DNA of 62,689 nt from Candidatus Poribacteria bacterium (GCA_022827625.1 JAJEIE010000010.1:1-62689), one strand, 5' to 3'; counted from the first letter of the stretch, positions 1 to 9,427 are shown. Numbers and translations: made by a program. The notes: generated by a model from the sequence alone, not told the origin.

Positions 1-2
1 GC

Positions 3-488
3 GCGGACTTGACACGGCATTATCTGACAACGGATGGTGCGGGGACACCGCTTTTGGTGGACGGCGCGGGGAACGCACGGCTCTGGTTCGGGGATGCGCT
101 GTATTTCGATGTGGCTCCGACTTTTGAGGTTTCGGAACTCCCGAAACTGACGCTGGTGCAGTATGCGGAGATGACACCTGTTGTACTGCCGGCGGGGGTG
201 AGTCCGATCGGGAATGCGTTTACCTATTCGCTGTCGTCGGAAGTTTCTCTTGGGAAAGGGTTGCGGTTTGATCCGCGGACGCGGACGCTCAGCGGGACAC
301 CGGTTGCGGTGATGGCGGAGACGGATTACGTCTATACGGCGACGGATGCGGACGGGCAGGTGATCGCGTTGCCGTTAGCTATTGAGGTGATACCGGCAGT
401 GCAGGCTCCACGGCACATAACGGATGGTGTGGGTAATTTGTTTTTTGCGGATGGCGCAGGCACTCTAATTCGTTGGCACGGATTTTAA
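3..488 (+). CDS. Putative Ig-like (He_PIG-type) tail or surface protein, 5' end probably cut by the window
   Basis: The reading frame is open to the left edge. A TTG at 9 could start it, but there is no visible ribosome site, so the gene is probably partial. The middle (about residues 55-125) reads like a putative Ig domain of the He_PIG kind (LPAGVSPIGNAFTY then RFDPRTRTLSGTP). The two ends carry related motifs, TDGAGTPLLVDGAGN near the start and TDGVGNLFFADGAGT near the end, as in repeat-built adhesins. It lies upstream of other fibre-like genes in the same direction, so a virion surface role is inferred. Confidence 0.6.
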   Translation, partial: ADLTRHYLTTDGAGTPLLVDGAGNARLWFGDALYFDVAPTFEVSELPKLTLVQYAEMTPVVLPAGVSPIGNAFTYSLSSEVSLGKGLRFDPRTRTLSGTPVAVMAETDYVYTATDADGQVIALPLAIEVIPAVQAPRHITDGVGNLFFADGAGTLIRWHGF

Positions 489-664
489 ACTTTCCTTGCG
501 GTTCGATGAGGCGAGATTGGTGAACGACGCTTTATTCCGTATATCCGCTCTCCGCTACGCTTACGAGTTACGCGCTTTGGTTATTCTTTTAATTTTCCTT
601 GCGGTTTTGCGTATTTGGCGATTGTGCCTCGGGATTAACATCTACCGGGCTGGGGAGTTAAACT

Positions 665-1471
665 ATGCCGTCACTTCATAACACACTCTTTTTTCGTGCG
701 TGCGTGAATTATCTTGAGAACGGGGCGCGTGTGAAAAAACGCGGAAACCCTTCACAGATCATCCGTTCGGTTGCGGATAACGACTACGAAACCTTTTCCA
801 CAGAAACCGATTACGATGTCGATATTTCCGTGAACGGCGCGCCGACGCGGGTGGACGCGTTTTTCGTGAAAGGAACAGGTATAACTCGGCATTCGGGAAC
901 ACCGAGTGGCGGTAGCGGTAGCGGATGGACGAATGTCAACCTGCCGGCGACAGTAACGAACTATGAAGGCACGGCAGTCTCGACAACCGACAAGGGCTTC
1001 CAGCATCACCTGTATCTCTTGCCAAACCACTTTACTGCCAAAAGCGTGCGATTGCAGTTTCAAGGCAGCGGTGTGCGGATTTATGAAGTGATGCTGCTTG
1101 AGTTTGGGATCGAGATAGATGCCAATGCCGACTTTATAGAGATTGACCCAAACCTCGTCGATAGAACGGGCAGGATAGAGGCGGGTCCCGGCAGTGGACG
1201 TGTCTACAACGCTCCGATCGGGGCGGAACGCGAAAAATGGGAAGTCGATTACGTCGTGAAAGTTATCCCTGGGAAAACGCTTTTGCAAACGCCAGAAGAA
1301 TTCCTCTACTGGCGGGCAGAGAACCGAAACCACGTGCATGCCGTCGAGCCGTCTCGATTCCCGTGGATGGTGTTCCCAGCTGTGTTTACGCGAAATTCTG
1401 TGCCGGTTCGGTATCGGACAAAGGATAAGACAGCCGGTGAAGTTATCAAATTTCAGGTAGCGGAGCAATAG
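665..1471 (+). CDS. Stand-alone copy of the fibre C-terminal domain
   Basis: This 268-residue protein starts at ATG 665 behind GGGGAG. I recognise no named family. It is clearly a paralogue of the last ~260 residues of the next gene: both share N-ALFFKQCVNYL-type starts, the segment VRLQFQGSGVRIYEVMLLEF, and the ending PGKTLLQTPEEFLYWRAENR followed by HVHAVEPSRFPW. It ends 5 bases before the next gene, so the two are co-translated. A receptor-binding or fibre-tip role is inferred only from position and from the fusion to fibronectin repeats downstream. Confidence 0.75.
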   Translation: MPSLHNTLFFRACVNYLENGARVKKRGNPSQIIRSVADNDYETFSTETDYDVDISVNGAPTRVDAFFVKGTGITRHSGTPSGGSGSGWTNVNLPATVTNYEGTAVSTTDKGFQHHLYLLPNHFTAKSVRLQFQGSGVRIYEVMLLEFGIEIDANADFIEIDPNLVDRTGRIEAGPGSGRVYNAPIGAEREKWEVDYVVKVIPGKTLLQTPEEFLYWRAENRNHVHAVEPSRFPWMVFPAVFTRNSVPVRYRTKDKTAGEVIKFQVAEQ

Positions 1472-1476
1472 AACTC

Positions 1477-4400
1477 ATGGCAACAGCAACAATACGATGG
1501 GACACAGCTACAAAGATTGATAAAAACGGACAAGGCACTATTTTCATTCGCTGGGATGAAGACATTAGCGGGTTCACCGCAGCAGATATTACGCCAAGCC
1601 ATTCCGTAAATCTGATAATCCTCAACTCCTTGAATTATGATAATCAGTGGAGCCTTTTTTTTCGTCTTGTTGACCCCGATGATGCCGATGATTTCTTTAT
1701 CACTATTCGCAAAGATGCCGTAACTGAAGGCAACCCTCGCTATACGTTCCCGGTACAATTCAGCCTACCGGATGCGCCAACTTCGCTTGCGGCGACAGTT
1801 TCAGGGAAATCCATAGAACTGTCGTGGACTGTGCCGGCATCGGATGGTGGCGGCGCGATAAGGCGATATGAATACCGCGTTGCGAAGGGGAAAAGTGCGG
1901 GCGGGACGTGGAAAACGACAGGCGGAACAGGCACAACAGTTACAGTGCCCGGGCTTGACCCAAACACGGAATACACGTTTGAAGTGCGTGCGGTCAACGA
2001 TGCGGGTGAAGGTCCCGCGAGCAACGCTGTCACGGCAACAACAGAGACCGTCGCACCGGATGCCCCACGGAACCTTAAAGGGACTGCGAGGGACACAGAG
2101 GTAGACCTGTCCTGGACCGCACCCGCGGCTAATGGTGGGAGTGCCATTACACGCTATGAATATCGGGTTGCGAAGGGGAAAAGTGCGGGTGGCACGTGGA
2201 AAACGACGGGTGGCACCGGTAGAAACTTCACAGTCACCGGGCTTGAGAAAGGCACAGAATATACGTTTGAAGTCCGCGCCGTGAACGACATATCCGCAGG
2301 GACCGAAGGGACATCAGACGGTAGCAACGCCGTAACGCTCACGACAGAGACGACAAAGCCGGGGGCACCGACGGGATTGACAGTGACACCGGACGGACTC
2401 GGTTTCGATGTGTCCTGGACGGCACCGACTGACGATGGCGGAACACCCATCACAAAATATGAATATCGGTATCAGAGGGGACAGACGGCAGGCGGGACGT
2501 GGACATCCGCTGGGACAGACACCTCCATATCGGTATCAGGACTGAGACCGAACACGCGGTATACGTTTGAAGTCCGCGCCGTGAACGCGAAAGGCAATAG
2601 CGGATCGACACCCGCCGCCACCAAACGCACCGAGCGCACGGCACCCACGGTACCGACAGCGGTATCAGTCGCTACGAAGTCAACCTCCGCAATCCTTTCA
2701 TGGACGGCACCCGCAAGTAACGGTGGAAGTGCCATCACACACTATGAGTATCGCTATAAAGCGAGCAGCGGTAATTACAGTGCGTGGAGATCTACAGGTG
2801 ACACCGGCACAACATTTACGGTAACAGGGCTTACACGTTCAACCGAGTATTCCTTTGAAGTCCGCGCCGTTAACAGCATCGGAAACTCCCCGGAATCAGA
2901 GACGCTTACAGAGACGACAACACAAACAGATGTCTCCGCGCCTCGAACCTTTAAGGTGGTACCAACGGCGACAACGGCAGTCTTGACGTGGACAGCACCC
3001 GCCGAGACAGAAGGCGCGACGATCACTGCGTATGAATACCGGTATGTAGCAGGCGATGCGATTTCTGGGAACTGGACATCGGCAGGCACGGCGTTGACAG
3101 TGACGGCCACAGGACTTGACAAGGGAACAGAATACGCCTTCCAAGTGCGAGCCGTGATTGCCGCGGGTGCAGGGATTGCGTCGGGTGTCGTCACTGCCAC
3201 GACAGATACAACCGTGCCGGATGCGCCAACAGCGGTCGCAGCAACCCCCGCGCAAAAGACAGTCGAGTTGTCCTGGACCGCCCCGGAAGATGATGGCGGA
3301 ACACCCATCACCGATTATGAATATCGGATCGGGACAGGAAACTGGATACGTATCCGAGGAACAGGCACACGCCACACAGTTACGGGACTCACTGGGAACA
3401 CAACATATCGTTTTCAGGTGCGAGCGGTGAATGCGAAGGGTGAATCCTCACCAAGCACCACAACAACGAAAACAACACCTGTTAAGCCGACCGCACCCAA
3501 AAACCTGAGACTGACCCCGTCCGCAAGACACCTTGCAGCTGCCTTTGATGCACCAACCGACGATGGTGGAACGCCCATCACCGATTATGAATATCGGTAT
3601 CGAAAAGGGATAGGGACGTGGACGCTCTGGGCATCCGCAGGAAACGATCTCGCAGAAACAATTACAGGCTTAGAGAGAAACACGGCGTATTCTGTTCAAG
3701 TCCGCGCCGTCAACAGCATCGGAAAATCCCCTCCGGTAACCAAATCCGCGAGAACACTCAAGGAAGCACCGACCGCACCCAAAAACTTACAAGCACGGGC
3801 AGTCGCAACCTCCGTAGACCTGTCCTGGACCGCACCCGCAGATAATGGGGGGAGTGCCATCACGGATTATGAATATCGCTATCGGAAAACGACAGGGGCG
3901 TGGTCCCTCTGGGCATCCGCAGGAAACGATCTCGCAGAAACAATTACAGGATTAGAGAGAAACACGGCGTATTCTGTTCAAGTCCGCGCCGTCAACAGCA
4001 TCGGAAAATCCCCCGCATCAAACGCATCCGCCACAACAGGCGTAACGCTCCCGACCGAGCCAACAGCCGTGACGGTGGTGTTCTTATCGGGAACGACAGC
4101 ACGTTTACAGTGGGACTCGCCCGGCAACGTCACGAGGTTTCAGGTCAACTACGCAGCGGGGGCTTCGATCGGCAGCAACTGGCGTAACACGCTCGCGGCG
4201 CAGACATTCTATGTGGTGACAGGTCTCAAACGACAGACGCAGTATGCTTTCGCAGTTCGGGGGGTCAATGGCGCGGGCGAAGGTCCGAGATCGAAAATCA
4301 AGACGGCGAAAACGCCTATCGCCTCGCCGCATAACGCCCTCTTTTTCAAACAGTGCGTGAATTATCTTGACCATGGGGCGCGCGTCAAGAAACGCGGGAC

Positions 4401-5121
4401 TTCACAAGTCATCCGTGCCGTCGCGGATAACGATTACCGGACGTTCTCACAGGAGAAAGACTACACACTGGATATATCACGCAACGGCGCGCCGACGCGG
4501 GTAGATGCGTTCTTCGTGAAGTGTCAGGGGGTTACTCGGCATTCGGGAACACCGACAGGTAGGAATGGTAGTGGATGGACGAATGTGAATCTGCCGGGAA
4601 CTGTAAGAAACCACGAGGGTAAATCCGTCTCTACGACGGTTGCGGGGTTCCAACACCATTTGTTGCTGCTCACCTCGCACTTCACGGCAAAAAGTGTGCG
4701 ATTGCAGTTTCAAGGCAGCGGTGTGCGGATTTATGAAGTGATGCTGCTTGAGTTCGGTTTAGAGATAGACGCCAATGCCGACTTTACAGAGATTGATACA
4801 AACTTTGTGGATCCGAGTGGCGTGATTCATTTGGGACCGGGAGGCAGGCTCAGCTACGGTTCGCCGATCGGAGCCGGGCGTGACAAATGGCACGTCGATT
4901 ACGTCGTGAAGGTCGTCCCTGGGAAAACGCTTTTGCAAACGCCCGAAGAGTTCCTATATTGGCGCGCAGAGAACAGAAACCACGTGCATGCCGTCGAGCC
5001 GTCCCGGTTCCCGTGGCGAGTGTTCCCATCCACATTCACGCACAATGTTGTTCCTGTGCGGTATCAGACAGACGATAAGACAGGGGGGAAAAATATCACA
5101 TTTCAGGTAGCGGAAAGTTGA
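1477..5121 (+). CDS. Fibre-like protein with nine fibronectin type III domains and a duplicated C-terminal domain
   Basis: This is a 1214-residue protein. After ~95 N-terminal residues come nine fibronectin type III units of about 94 residues, each with a start such as DAPTSLAAT, an LSWTAP strand and a YTFEVRAVN strand. Units seven and eight share a 107-base stretch (3625-3731 and 3907-4013) with one mismatch, a sign of recent expansion. The last ~260 residues repeat the protein of 665-1471. FN3 arrays in phages sit on virion surface or tail proteins and bind carbohydrate or host surface weakly. This is probably an adhesin or tail fibre. A bacterial surface protein is the alternative. Confidence 0.8.
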   Translation: MATATIRWDTATKIDKNGQGTIFIRWDEDISGFTAADITPSHSVNLIILNSLNYDNQWSLFFRLVDPDDADDFFITIRKDAVTEGNPRYTFPVQFSLPDAPTSLAATVSGKSIELSWTVPASDGGGAIRRYEYRVAKGKSAGGTWKTTGGTGTTVTVPGLDPNTEYTFEVRAVNDAGEGPASNAVTATTETVAPDAPRNLKGTARDTEVDLSWTAPAANGGSAITRYEYRVAKGKSAGGTWKTTGGTGRNFTVTGLEKGTEYTFEVRAVNDISAGTEGTSDGSNAVTLTTETTKPGAPTGLTVTPDGLGFDVSWTAPTDDGGTPITKYEYRYQRGQTAGGTWTSAGTDTSISVSGLRPNTRYTFEVRAVNAKGNSGSTPAATKRTERTAPTVPTAVSVATKSTSAILSWTAPASNGGSAITHYEYRYKASSGNYSAWRSTGDTGTTFTVTGLTRSTEYSFEVRAVNSIGNSPESETLTETTTQTDVSAPRTFKVVPTATTAVLTWTAPAETEGATITAYEYRYVAGDAISGNWTSAGTALTVTATGLDKGTEYAFQVRAVIAAGAGIASGVVTATTDTTVPDAPTAVAATPAQKTVELSWTAPEDDGGTPITDYEYRIGTGNWIRIRGTGTRHTVTGLTGNTTYRFQVRAVNAKGESSPSTTTTKTTPVKPTAPKNLRLTPSARHLAAAFDAPTDDGGTPITDYEYRYRKGIGTWTLWASAGNDLAETITGLERNTAYSVQVRAVNSIGKSPPVTKSARTLKEAPTAPKNLQARAVATSVDLSWTAPADNGGSAITDYEYRYRKTTGAWSLWASAGNDLAETITGLERNTAYSVQVRAVNSIGKSPASNASATTGVTLPTEPTAVTVVFLSGTTARLQWDSPGNVTRFQVNYAAGASIGSNWRNTLAAQTFYVVTGLKRQTQYAFAVRGVNGAGEGPRSKIKTAKTPIASPHNALFFKQCVNYLDHGARVKKRGTSQVIRAVADNDYRTFSQEKDYTLDISRNGAPTRVDAFFVKCQGVTRHSGTPTGRNGSGWTNVNLPGTVRNHEGKSVSTTVAGFQHHLLLLTSHFTAKSVRLQFQGSGVRIYEVMLLEFGLEIDANADFTEIDTNFVDPSGVIHLGPGGRLSYGSPIGAGRDKWHVDYVVKVVPGKTLLQTPEEFLYWRAENRNHVHAVEPSRFPWRVFPSTFTHNVVPVRYQTDDKTGGKNITFQVAES

Positions 5122-5156
5122 ACCTATTTCAACATCTTCTAAGCCGAAATAGACAA

Positions 5157-5196
5157 GGGCGGCGTGCGTCTTTGAACATTCCGCCCTCGTTTTATT
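5157..5196 (+). terminator. Rho-independent terminator after the fibre gene
   Basis: GGGCGG at 5157-5162 pairs with CCGCCC at 5181-5186 and is followed by TCGTTTTATT. It lies between the convergent fibre gene and the minus-strand gene at 5205. Confidence 0.7.
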
Positions 5197-5204
5197 CCGA
5201 TTTT

Positions 5205-5627
5205 CTAAAAATCTCTATCGTCGTACCAATACTCCCAATCCGAATCAACCGCGAAGTTTCCCCAGTCAACGACATCTGCATAGGCTCCGGCATCTATTTC
5301 ATTTGGAGATCGCCAATAGAACCGGGATCGCTGTATTTGAGATGTTAGAGGTAAGTAACCCACCCATTCCACATCTTCTACATATGTAGGGCCTACGCCT
5401 TCGATCTCTACGCCTAAGGTGTAGACACCATATTCACTTTCATTTCTTTTAGTTTGGACACTCGCGTAGGAGACGACTTCAATTCCAGGTTCACCCCATA
5501 GATCTCTGGCGTAAATATGTGCGAATGCGCTAACATGCCCATTCCATGGCGTCACGGTATCTGTGAAAGTAAAGGAAAAAAGAACAATTGCGAAACAAAA
5601 GATACAGGTCAAAACAGACTTACGCAT
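5205..5627 (-). CDS. Small exported protein of unknown function
   Basis: This 140-residue protein starts at ATG 5627 behind AGGAG. Residues 1-22 form a signal peptide (MRKSVLTCIFCFAIVLFSFT). The mature part is rich in aromatic and acidic residues (for example DSDWEYWYDD near the end) with no recognisable motif. It lies 13 bases after the lipoprotein gene at 5641, and the two form an operon. A moron-type host-surface role is a guess from context. Confidence 0.7.
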   Translation of the reverse strand: MRKSVLTCIFCFAIVLFSFTFTDTVTPWNGHVSAFAHIYARDLWGEPGIEVVSYASVQTKRNESEYGVYTLGVEIEGVGPTYVEDVEWVGYLPLTSQIQRSRFYWRSPNEIDAGAYADVVDWGNFAVDSDWEYWYDDRDF

Positions 5628-5640
5628 GAGAGTGTTCTCC

Positions 5641-6441
5641 TTATTTTTGATTTAACTCTAAAAATCGGTAGGGGTCTATGCCCCCTTGACCCATCTCTAC
5701 GACACGAACGCCTGAAGGAAGATTGCCGGATAAGGCTTCTTCTTCGGTGATATTTATGTTTGGCGGCGATGTTATTTCACTGATGTAACGCTGCGTTGTT
5801 CCATCTAAGGCTTCGTACGTAGAATAGCGAACATAGGCAACATCGTAATAGTTTGGATACACCTTACCATTTTTCATAAACGCACCATGAACATTACGAT
5901 CGCCTTGATTCCACAACTCAATGAGAACACGAGACATCAGTTCGTAGTTTCTGCACTTATTTTCCCCATGCACTCGGATCGCGTCTTGGATTTCTTCATC
6001 CGATTTATCCCAAAATACGAAACCGGAATAATCTGAGGGGATCTCTGGATAGGGTCCGAATCCCAGAGGCGAAACTCGCTGCGTTTCAGGACTTGTAAAA
6101 AATACATCAGATTCGAGTATCTCTGAATCTGAATCACTGGAGGACTCGTTTGATGAAGGTTCTATGGGTGTTTGAATAGAATCTTTTTCAGAGACGGTAT
6201 CGGATGCGAGAGGACTTTCTTGGAAAGTCTCAAGGCTATAGGTCTCTGTAACATCGTTTTGTGAGGGGGATTCTACTTTTTTCGCAGATTTGAGTTGCTC
6301 TATAGCGCGTTTTGCTTGCAGGTCTTCTTCATTGACTTCACGTTTAACAGAACAACTATAAAACAGGCTACTGGCAACAATACTGAAACTGAACACGAAT
6401 CCGGCTTGAATGGCTCGGTGGGAGAGTAAGCTCAGGAACAT
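5641..6441 (-). CDS. Putative lipoprotein of unknown function
   Basis: The start at 6441 is chosen over the upstream ATG at 6483 because it has a perfect AGGAGG six bases upstream. The protein is 266 residues, with a hydrophobic signal ending in a lipobox-like SSLFYSC near residue 30, then a long acidic, serine-rich linker (residues ~35-135), then a folded domain with SDYSGFVFWDKSDEE and ENKCRNYELMSRVLIELWN. It is probably acylated and anchored in the membrane. It is expressed from a strong promoter at 6522-6550. No family recognised. Confidence 0.75.
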   Translation of the reverse strand: MFLSLLSHRAIQAGFVFSFSIVASSLFYSCSVKREVNEEDLQAKRAIEQLKSAKKVESPSQNDVTETYSLETFQESPLASDTVSEKDSIQTPIEPSSNESSSDSDSEILESDVFFTSPETQRVSPLGFGPYPEIPSDYSGFVFWDKSDEEIQDAIRVHGENKCRNYELMSRVLIELWNQGDRNVHGAFMKNGKVYPNYYDVAYVRYSTYEALDGTTQRYISEITSPPNINITEEEALSGNLPSGVRVVEMGQGGIDPYRFLELNQK

Positions 6442-6521
6442 AGAAAACCTCCTGAAGACGGGATGTATTATATGGGTGTACACCTCTCAATAAAGAGAGA
6501 AGGCTCGCAACCTTGATTTGC

Positions 6522-6550
6522 ATCATAAAAAGAAAGAAAAACGCTGTCAA
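6522..6550 (-). promoter_or_regulatory. Sigma-70 promoter for the lipoprotein operon
   Basis: Read on the minus strand, TTGACA (6550-6545) and TATGAT (6527-6522) are separated by exactly 17 bases. It points at the genes at 6441 and 5627, so this block is transcribed independently of the phage genes. Confidence 0.85.
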
Positions 6551-6778
6551 GCAAAAAAAGGCAACAGGTATCAAATAGAAAATGCGTAAAATCTGTGCGC
6601 ATTTCCCGGAAAACTGAATACCTGGACGCGTCGCGACGCGCAATTGGGATCGGATCTATGCCGTTCTGATGCGTAGTTTTCGCCGCGGTACTGAAAAATG
6701 TGAGGAGCTACAAGTGTATCGCCGTCATAATAGCAGAAAAAGATTTGAAGTGATTCCCGAGGGGTCGTTTCAGAGGTG

Positions 6779-6943
6779 TCAGTTTCGGATCACATACCAA
6801 GAGATATAGATGCCGACCGCAGACCAGACCATACTAAAGAATCCTATCCACGCATGGCTGGCGTGAATCGTCCAGAGTGTGTGAAATACAAATCCAGAGA
6901 TACATCCCAATAGAAATACGATCGCAATCAATTTTCTGATCAT
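6779..6943 (-). CDS. 54-residue membrane protein
   Basis: A small open frame from ATG 6943. It has two hydrophobic segments, IAIVFLLGCISGFVF (residues ~6-20) and IGFFSMVWSAVGIYISWYV (residues ~33-51). It resembles the 56-residue gene at 9428-9598 in length and in the ending IGVY-x-x-W, which supports both as real. Function unknown. The ribosome site (AAGG) is weak. Confidence 0.55.
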   Translation of the reverse strand: MIRKLIAIVFLLGCISGFVFHTLWTIHASHAWIGFFSMVWSAVGIYISWYVIRN

Positions 6944-7004
6944 AATAGAAACCTTATTAAATATACGAAAGATGGTAGAAAACTTTATCCAGTTATTACG
7001 ATTC

Positions 7005-7235
7005 CTACGCGAGTTGACTCAACTCCTCGGACTCTTTCTGAAATGCGTAAATTCGTTCCAGACGATTGTGAGCCTTATGAAGTTTGTTTAGAATCTCTTC
7101 CTCGGAAATCTCAAGGGAATCAGAATTCAGTTGTGAAGAAAGATAGTTAAGTTCTTCTGCAACTTTCAATTCAATGTTACGAACAATAATTAGTCTGCCT
7201 CGTTCCTTTTCTAAAGACTGAAGTTCTTTAGCCAA
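7005..7235 (-). CDS. Small coiled-coil protein
   Basis: TTG start at 7235 with GAGGTGA five bases upstream. The 76 residues are charged and helical (QSLEKERGRLIIVRNIELKV, EEEILNKLHKAHNRLERI) and predicted to form a coiled coil. No family recognised. It lies in the left moron block between membrane and lipoprotein genes. Confidence 0.6.
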   Translation of the reverse strand: MAKELQSLEKERGRLIIVRNIELKVAEELNYLSSQLNSDSLEISEEEILNKLHKAHNRLERIYAFQKESEELSQLA

Positions 7236-7263
7236 TTAAATCACCTCACTTATATACCATCAA

Positions 7264-7632
7264 TTACTTTTTAATGCTTCCAAGAATTTCTCCGGTAAAT
7301 GTTGCTATACCTATACATTCTTTTAGTCGCACGGGGTGCGTACTATGCAGTTTAATATAGGTTTTATCTTGGCGGGCATTATATTGAAGTATTGGATCAG
7401 TTAACTCCACAAATATCACTCTGTTATGTGTAAATCTTTTACCTACTGAATCTTGCAATTCAACGGTAATTTTTGTGAGATATATGAGATGTTCATCCTC
7501 AAATTCCCAGTTATAAATATCCCAACCTATTTCACCCTCTATAATAACTGGCTCAAATACTTCGTAAGTTTTCAAGGAACATCCCAATACGATAACGAAT
7601 ATGCCAAATATAGCAATTGACTTGCTTTTCAT
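7264..7632 (-). CDS. Small lipoprotein
   Basis: The start at 7632 is preferred over 7683 because it has AGAGG upstream and begins directly with a signal peptide, MKSKSIAIFGIFVIVLGC, whose lipobox IVLGC places the acylated cysteine at residue 18. The mature domain (~105 residues) alternates hydrophobic and polar residues like a beta-sandwich (DEHLIYLTKITVELQD). Unknown function. Lipoproteins of this size encoded by temperate phages are sometimes superinfection-exclusion factors, but nothing here proves that. Confidence 0.7.
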   Translation of the reverse strand: MKSKSIAIFGIFVIVLGCSLKTYEVFEPVIIEGEIGWDIYNWEFEDEHLIYLTKITVELQDSVGKRFTHNRVIFVELTDPILQYNARQDKTYIKLHSTHPVRLKECIGIATFTGEILGSIKK

Positions 7633-7689
7633 TATCTGAAAACCTCTAATTTGAGTCGCCAGTGGCAGAAAGCACCAGCGCACTGAATC

Positions 7690-8043
7690 CTAACCCCGTA
7701 GAAACCAGCGTCCCCATAAAACCGCCCGGCGTCTTTTCTTACGAAGCTCCTGTTGATAGACACGCGTGTAGACCTGAACATACTCCGGGGATTTCCCGAG
7801 CAACTCTGATGCCGGGACCTTGCGAGCAGGCGCATACTCCACGTAGAAAAGCGAGAAGATCGGCACCCCACACCCCGCCAGCGCATAGATGCACGTGTTC
7901 GCATCCTGTTTGGCATTCGACGTGGCTTTGTGTTCAACATCACGCATCTGAAAATCGTGGGCCGTGACAGTGGATCGAAAAAATAGAAACAGACTCATCA
8001 GAAGCATTAGACGGAAAACGAAAAATCGGTGCTGTGAAAACAT
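7690..8043 (-). CDS. Small exported protein
   Basis: This 117-residue protein starts at ATG 8043 behind AGGGGC. It has an N-terminal hydrophobic signal (RLMLLMSLFLFFRSTVTAH), cysteines in DANTCIYALAGCG that could bond after export, and a basic C-terminus (ELRKKRRRAVLWGRW). No family recognised. It belongs to the moron-like left block. Confidence 0.6.
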   Translation of the reverse strand: MFSQHRFFVFRLMLLMSLFLFFRSTVTAHDFQMRDVEHKATSNAKQDANTCIYALAGCGVPIFSLFYVEYAPARKVPASELLGKSPEYVQVYTRVYQQELRKKRRRAVLWGRWFLRG

Positions 8044-8204
8044 AATTTAGCCCCTTCGTTACGACACCCAAATTAAAGGGTGGAAGTTTCAGAACGATAG
8101 AAGTCCTGCACCTCTATCATGAGTTTCGGGATGCCATCGGGCATTCTCGGCATGAGTTATGTGGTTGCGAAAATTGTAACGCTCTCATCTCTTCTCCTGT
8201 GAGA

Positions 8205-8540
8205 CTAAACGTTCTGAAGTTTTTCTTTAACCTTATCTATGAGTTCAACCACCACGTCTTCTGACAAACCCATCCTGCTACCAAAACTTTTCGGCATTCC
8301 CAGAGGTGACTTATAAGTGTTTATCCATTCTATAGCATCTCGCCTATTGAGCATGAGTTTTTCAACGGTATCAATATAGTCCTGCCTGCTACAGATAAAT
8401 GTTATATCCTTTACACTGATCCGAAGATGGAATGCCATATCTTTGGGGCTGGCACGATACCACCAACGAAGTTCCGCTATTGTTTGGGTCAATTCAGTTA
8501 AAGCCCGTTGATATATCTTGTTATCTTGCAATTCTGACAT
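8205..8540 (-). CDS. Hypothetical cytoplasmic protein
   Basis: This 111-residue protein starts at ATG 8540 behind GGAGG. It is predicted all-helical, with ELTQTIAELRWWYRASPKDM followed by AFHLRISVKDITFICSRQDY, which could be a weak HTH-like region. No signal or membrane segment. Function unknown. The gap 8044-8204 contains no convincing gene. Confidence 0.6.
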   Translation of the reverse strand: MSELQDNKIYQRALTELTQTIAELRWWYRASPKDMAFHLRISVKDITFICSRQDYIDTVEKLMLNRRDAIEWINTYKSPLGMPKSFGSRMGLSEDVVVELIDKVKEKLQNV

Positions 8541-8593
8541 AGTTTATGCCTCCAGTCTGAATATAACTGCTCAAAATGGCGTAAACGTGCTAC

Positions 8594-8911
8594 CTACTTC
8601 TTCGGCGAACTTGGCTCGGCACCACAATATCGGCAGAGAACTGCTTTGAATTTGACGAGTTCCATACAAGTGAAACACCTTTTCATCTTTCCTTTTGCCA
8701 CGGCTCGCTGCTCCAATGTCTCCTCATTTCTGCCGGACACCAGCACCCAAAGGAGCGCGAAGGGACCGAGTAAAAGGAAACTCAACAATGCCCACCCTAC
8801 AACGTCACGCCCCCGATGATACGCAGCAACACCGGAGACGATCGCTAATAGAACCCAACCGATAAAGGGAGCAAGCATTGTTAATATTGTTAAAAAAGAA
8901 ATCCCTGACAT
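8594..8911 (-). CDS. Membrane protein with C-terminal zinc ribbon
   Basis: This 105-residue protein has two hydrophobic helices (residues ~5-28 and ~39-58) followed by a cytoplasmic zinc ribbon, CFTC then CRYC, near residues 79-97. Membrane plus zinc-ribbon proteins of this kind are common hypothetical genes. It starts 5 bases after the upstream gene stops, so it is probably translationally coupled. It has no clear ribosome site of its own. Confidence 0.7.
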   Translation of the reverse strand: MSGISFLTILTMLAPFIGWVLLAIVSGVAAYHRGRDVVGWALLSFLLLGPFALLWVLVSGRNEETLEQRAVAKGKMKRCFTCMELVKFKAVLCRYCGAEPSSPKK

Positions 8912-8916
8912 AAAAA

Positions 8917-9327
8917 TTACATCCGATTACGTTCTCTATTTCGTCTGAGTTCCGCGATATGACTCATCTCAACAAAAAAGCCTATATCTCCGTCACAATG
9001 TTCCTGAATGTAGTCGCGAACCCTTTTATCGTCGTAAACCAATTCAGACTTAGGGCGCGCCCTTCCGAATGTGTCTAAGAGATGTGTCTCCTGGCGTCGA
9101 GCTTCGTTTCTCAAACCAATTCGTTCAATCCCCAAGATTTCTATATCCTCAACGAAGTAGCGTTGTTCCTCTGCTTGACGTTTGTGAAAATTACCATTGG
9201 CTATTTGTGAGTGTCCGACTTTAATAACGTTGCCGATGGGCAATTTTGTAAAATAGATGAAATATTCTTCCAAGTCTTCTGTGCTTAATTCGTCATAAAC
9301 TGCTTCATCTCTCATTGTTCTTTTCAT
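8917..9327 (-). CDS. GIY-YIG-like nuclease (T5orf172/Mug113 type)
   Basis: This 136-residue protein has the order expected of the compact GIY-YIG relatives of phages: a first strand FIYFTKLPIGN, a second strand VIKVGHSQ in place of YIG, a basic helix with R near FHKRQAEEQR, and a catalytic-type glutamate in RQETHLLDTFGRARP. Such enzymes cut DNA or act as homing or anti-host nucleases. The assignment rests on motif order only. Confidence 0.55.
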   Translation of the reverse strand: MKRTMRDEAVYDELSTEDLEEYFIYFTKLPIGNVIKVGHSQIANGNFHKRQAEEQRYFVEDIEILGIERIGLRNEARRQETHLLDTFGRARPKSELVYDDKRVRDYIQEHCDGDIGFFVEMSHIAELRRNRERNRM

Positions 9328-9427
9328 AGCTCCTTCTCATTGGATAGAATGAAAATTAGCAGAGATTAAAGAAATCCCTGACATAAAATCCCTTGTGTTC
9401 AGCTGAATCGTACCCACATCCATGTCA

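Noticed and set aside
496-681. A 61-residue open frame between the first two genes
   Set aside because: No ribosome site, odd composition, and it overlaps the next start.
752-1468. A 238-residue minus-strand open frame
   Set aside because: It mirrors the plus-strand fibre gene, which has a clear paralogue; the minus frame has no recognisable motif.
2775-3375. Long minus-strand open frames opposite the FN3 repeats
   Set aside because: They arise from the repeated codon pattern of the plus-strand FN3 domains and have no start site of their own.
8044-8204. Possible short peptides in the gap
   Set aside because: Only 15-17 codon frames without ribosome sites.
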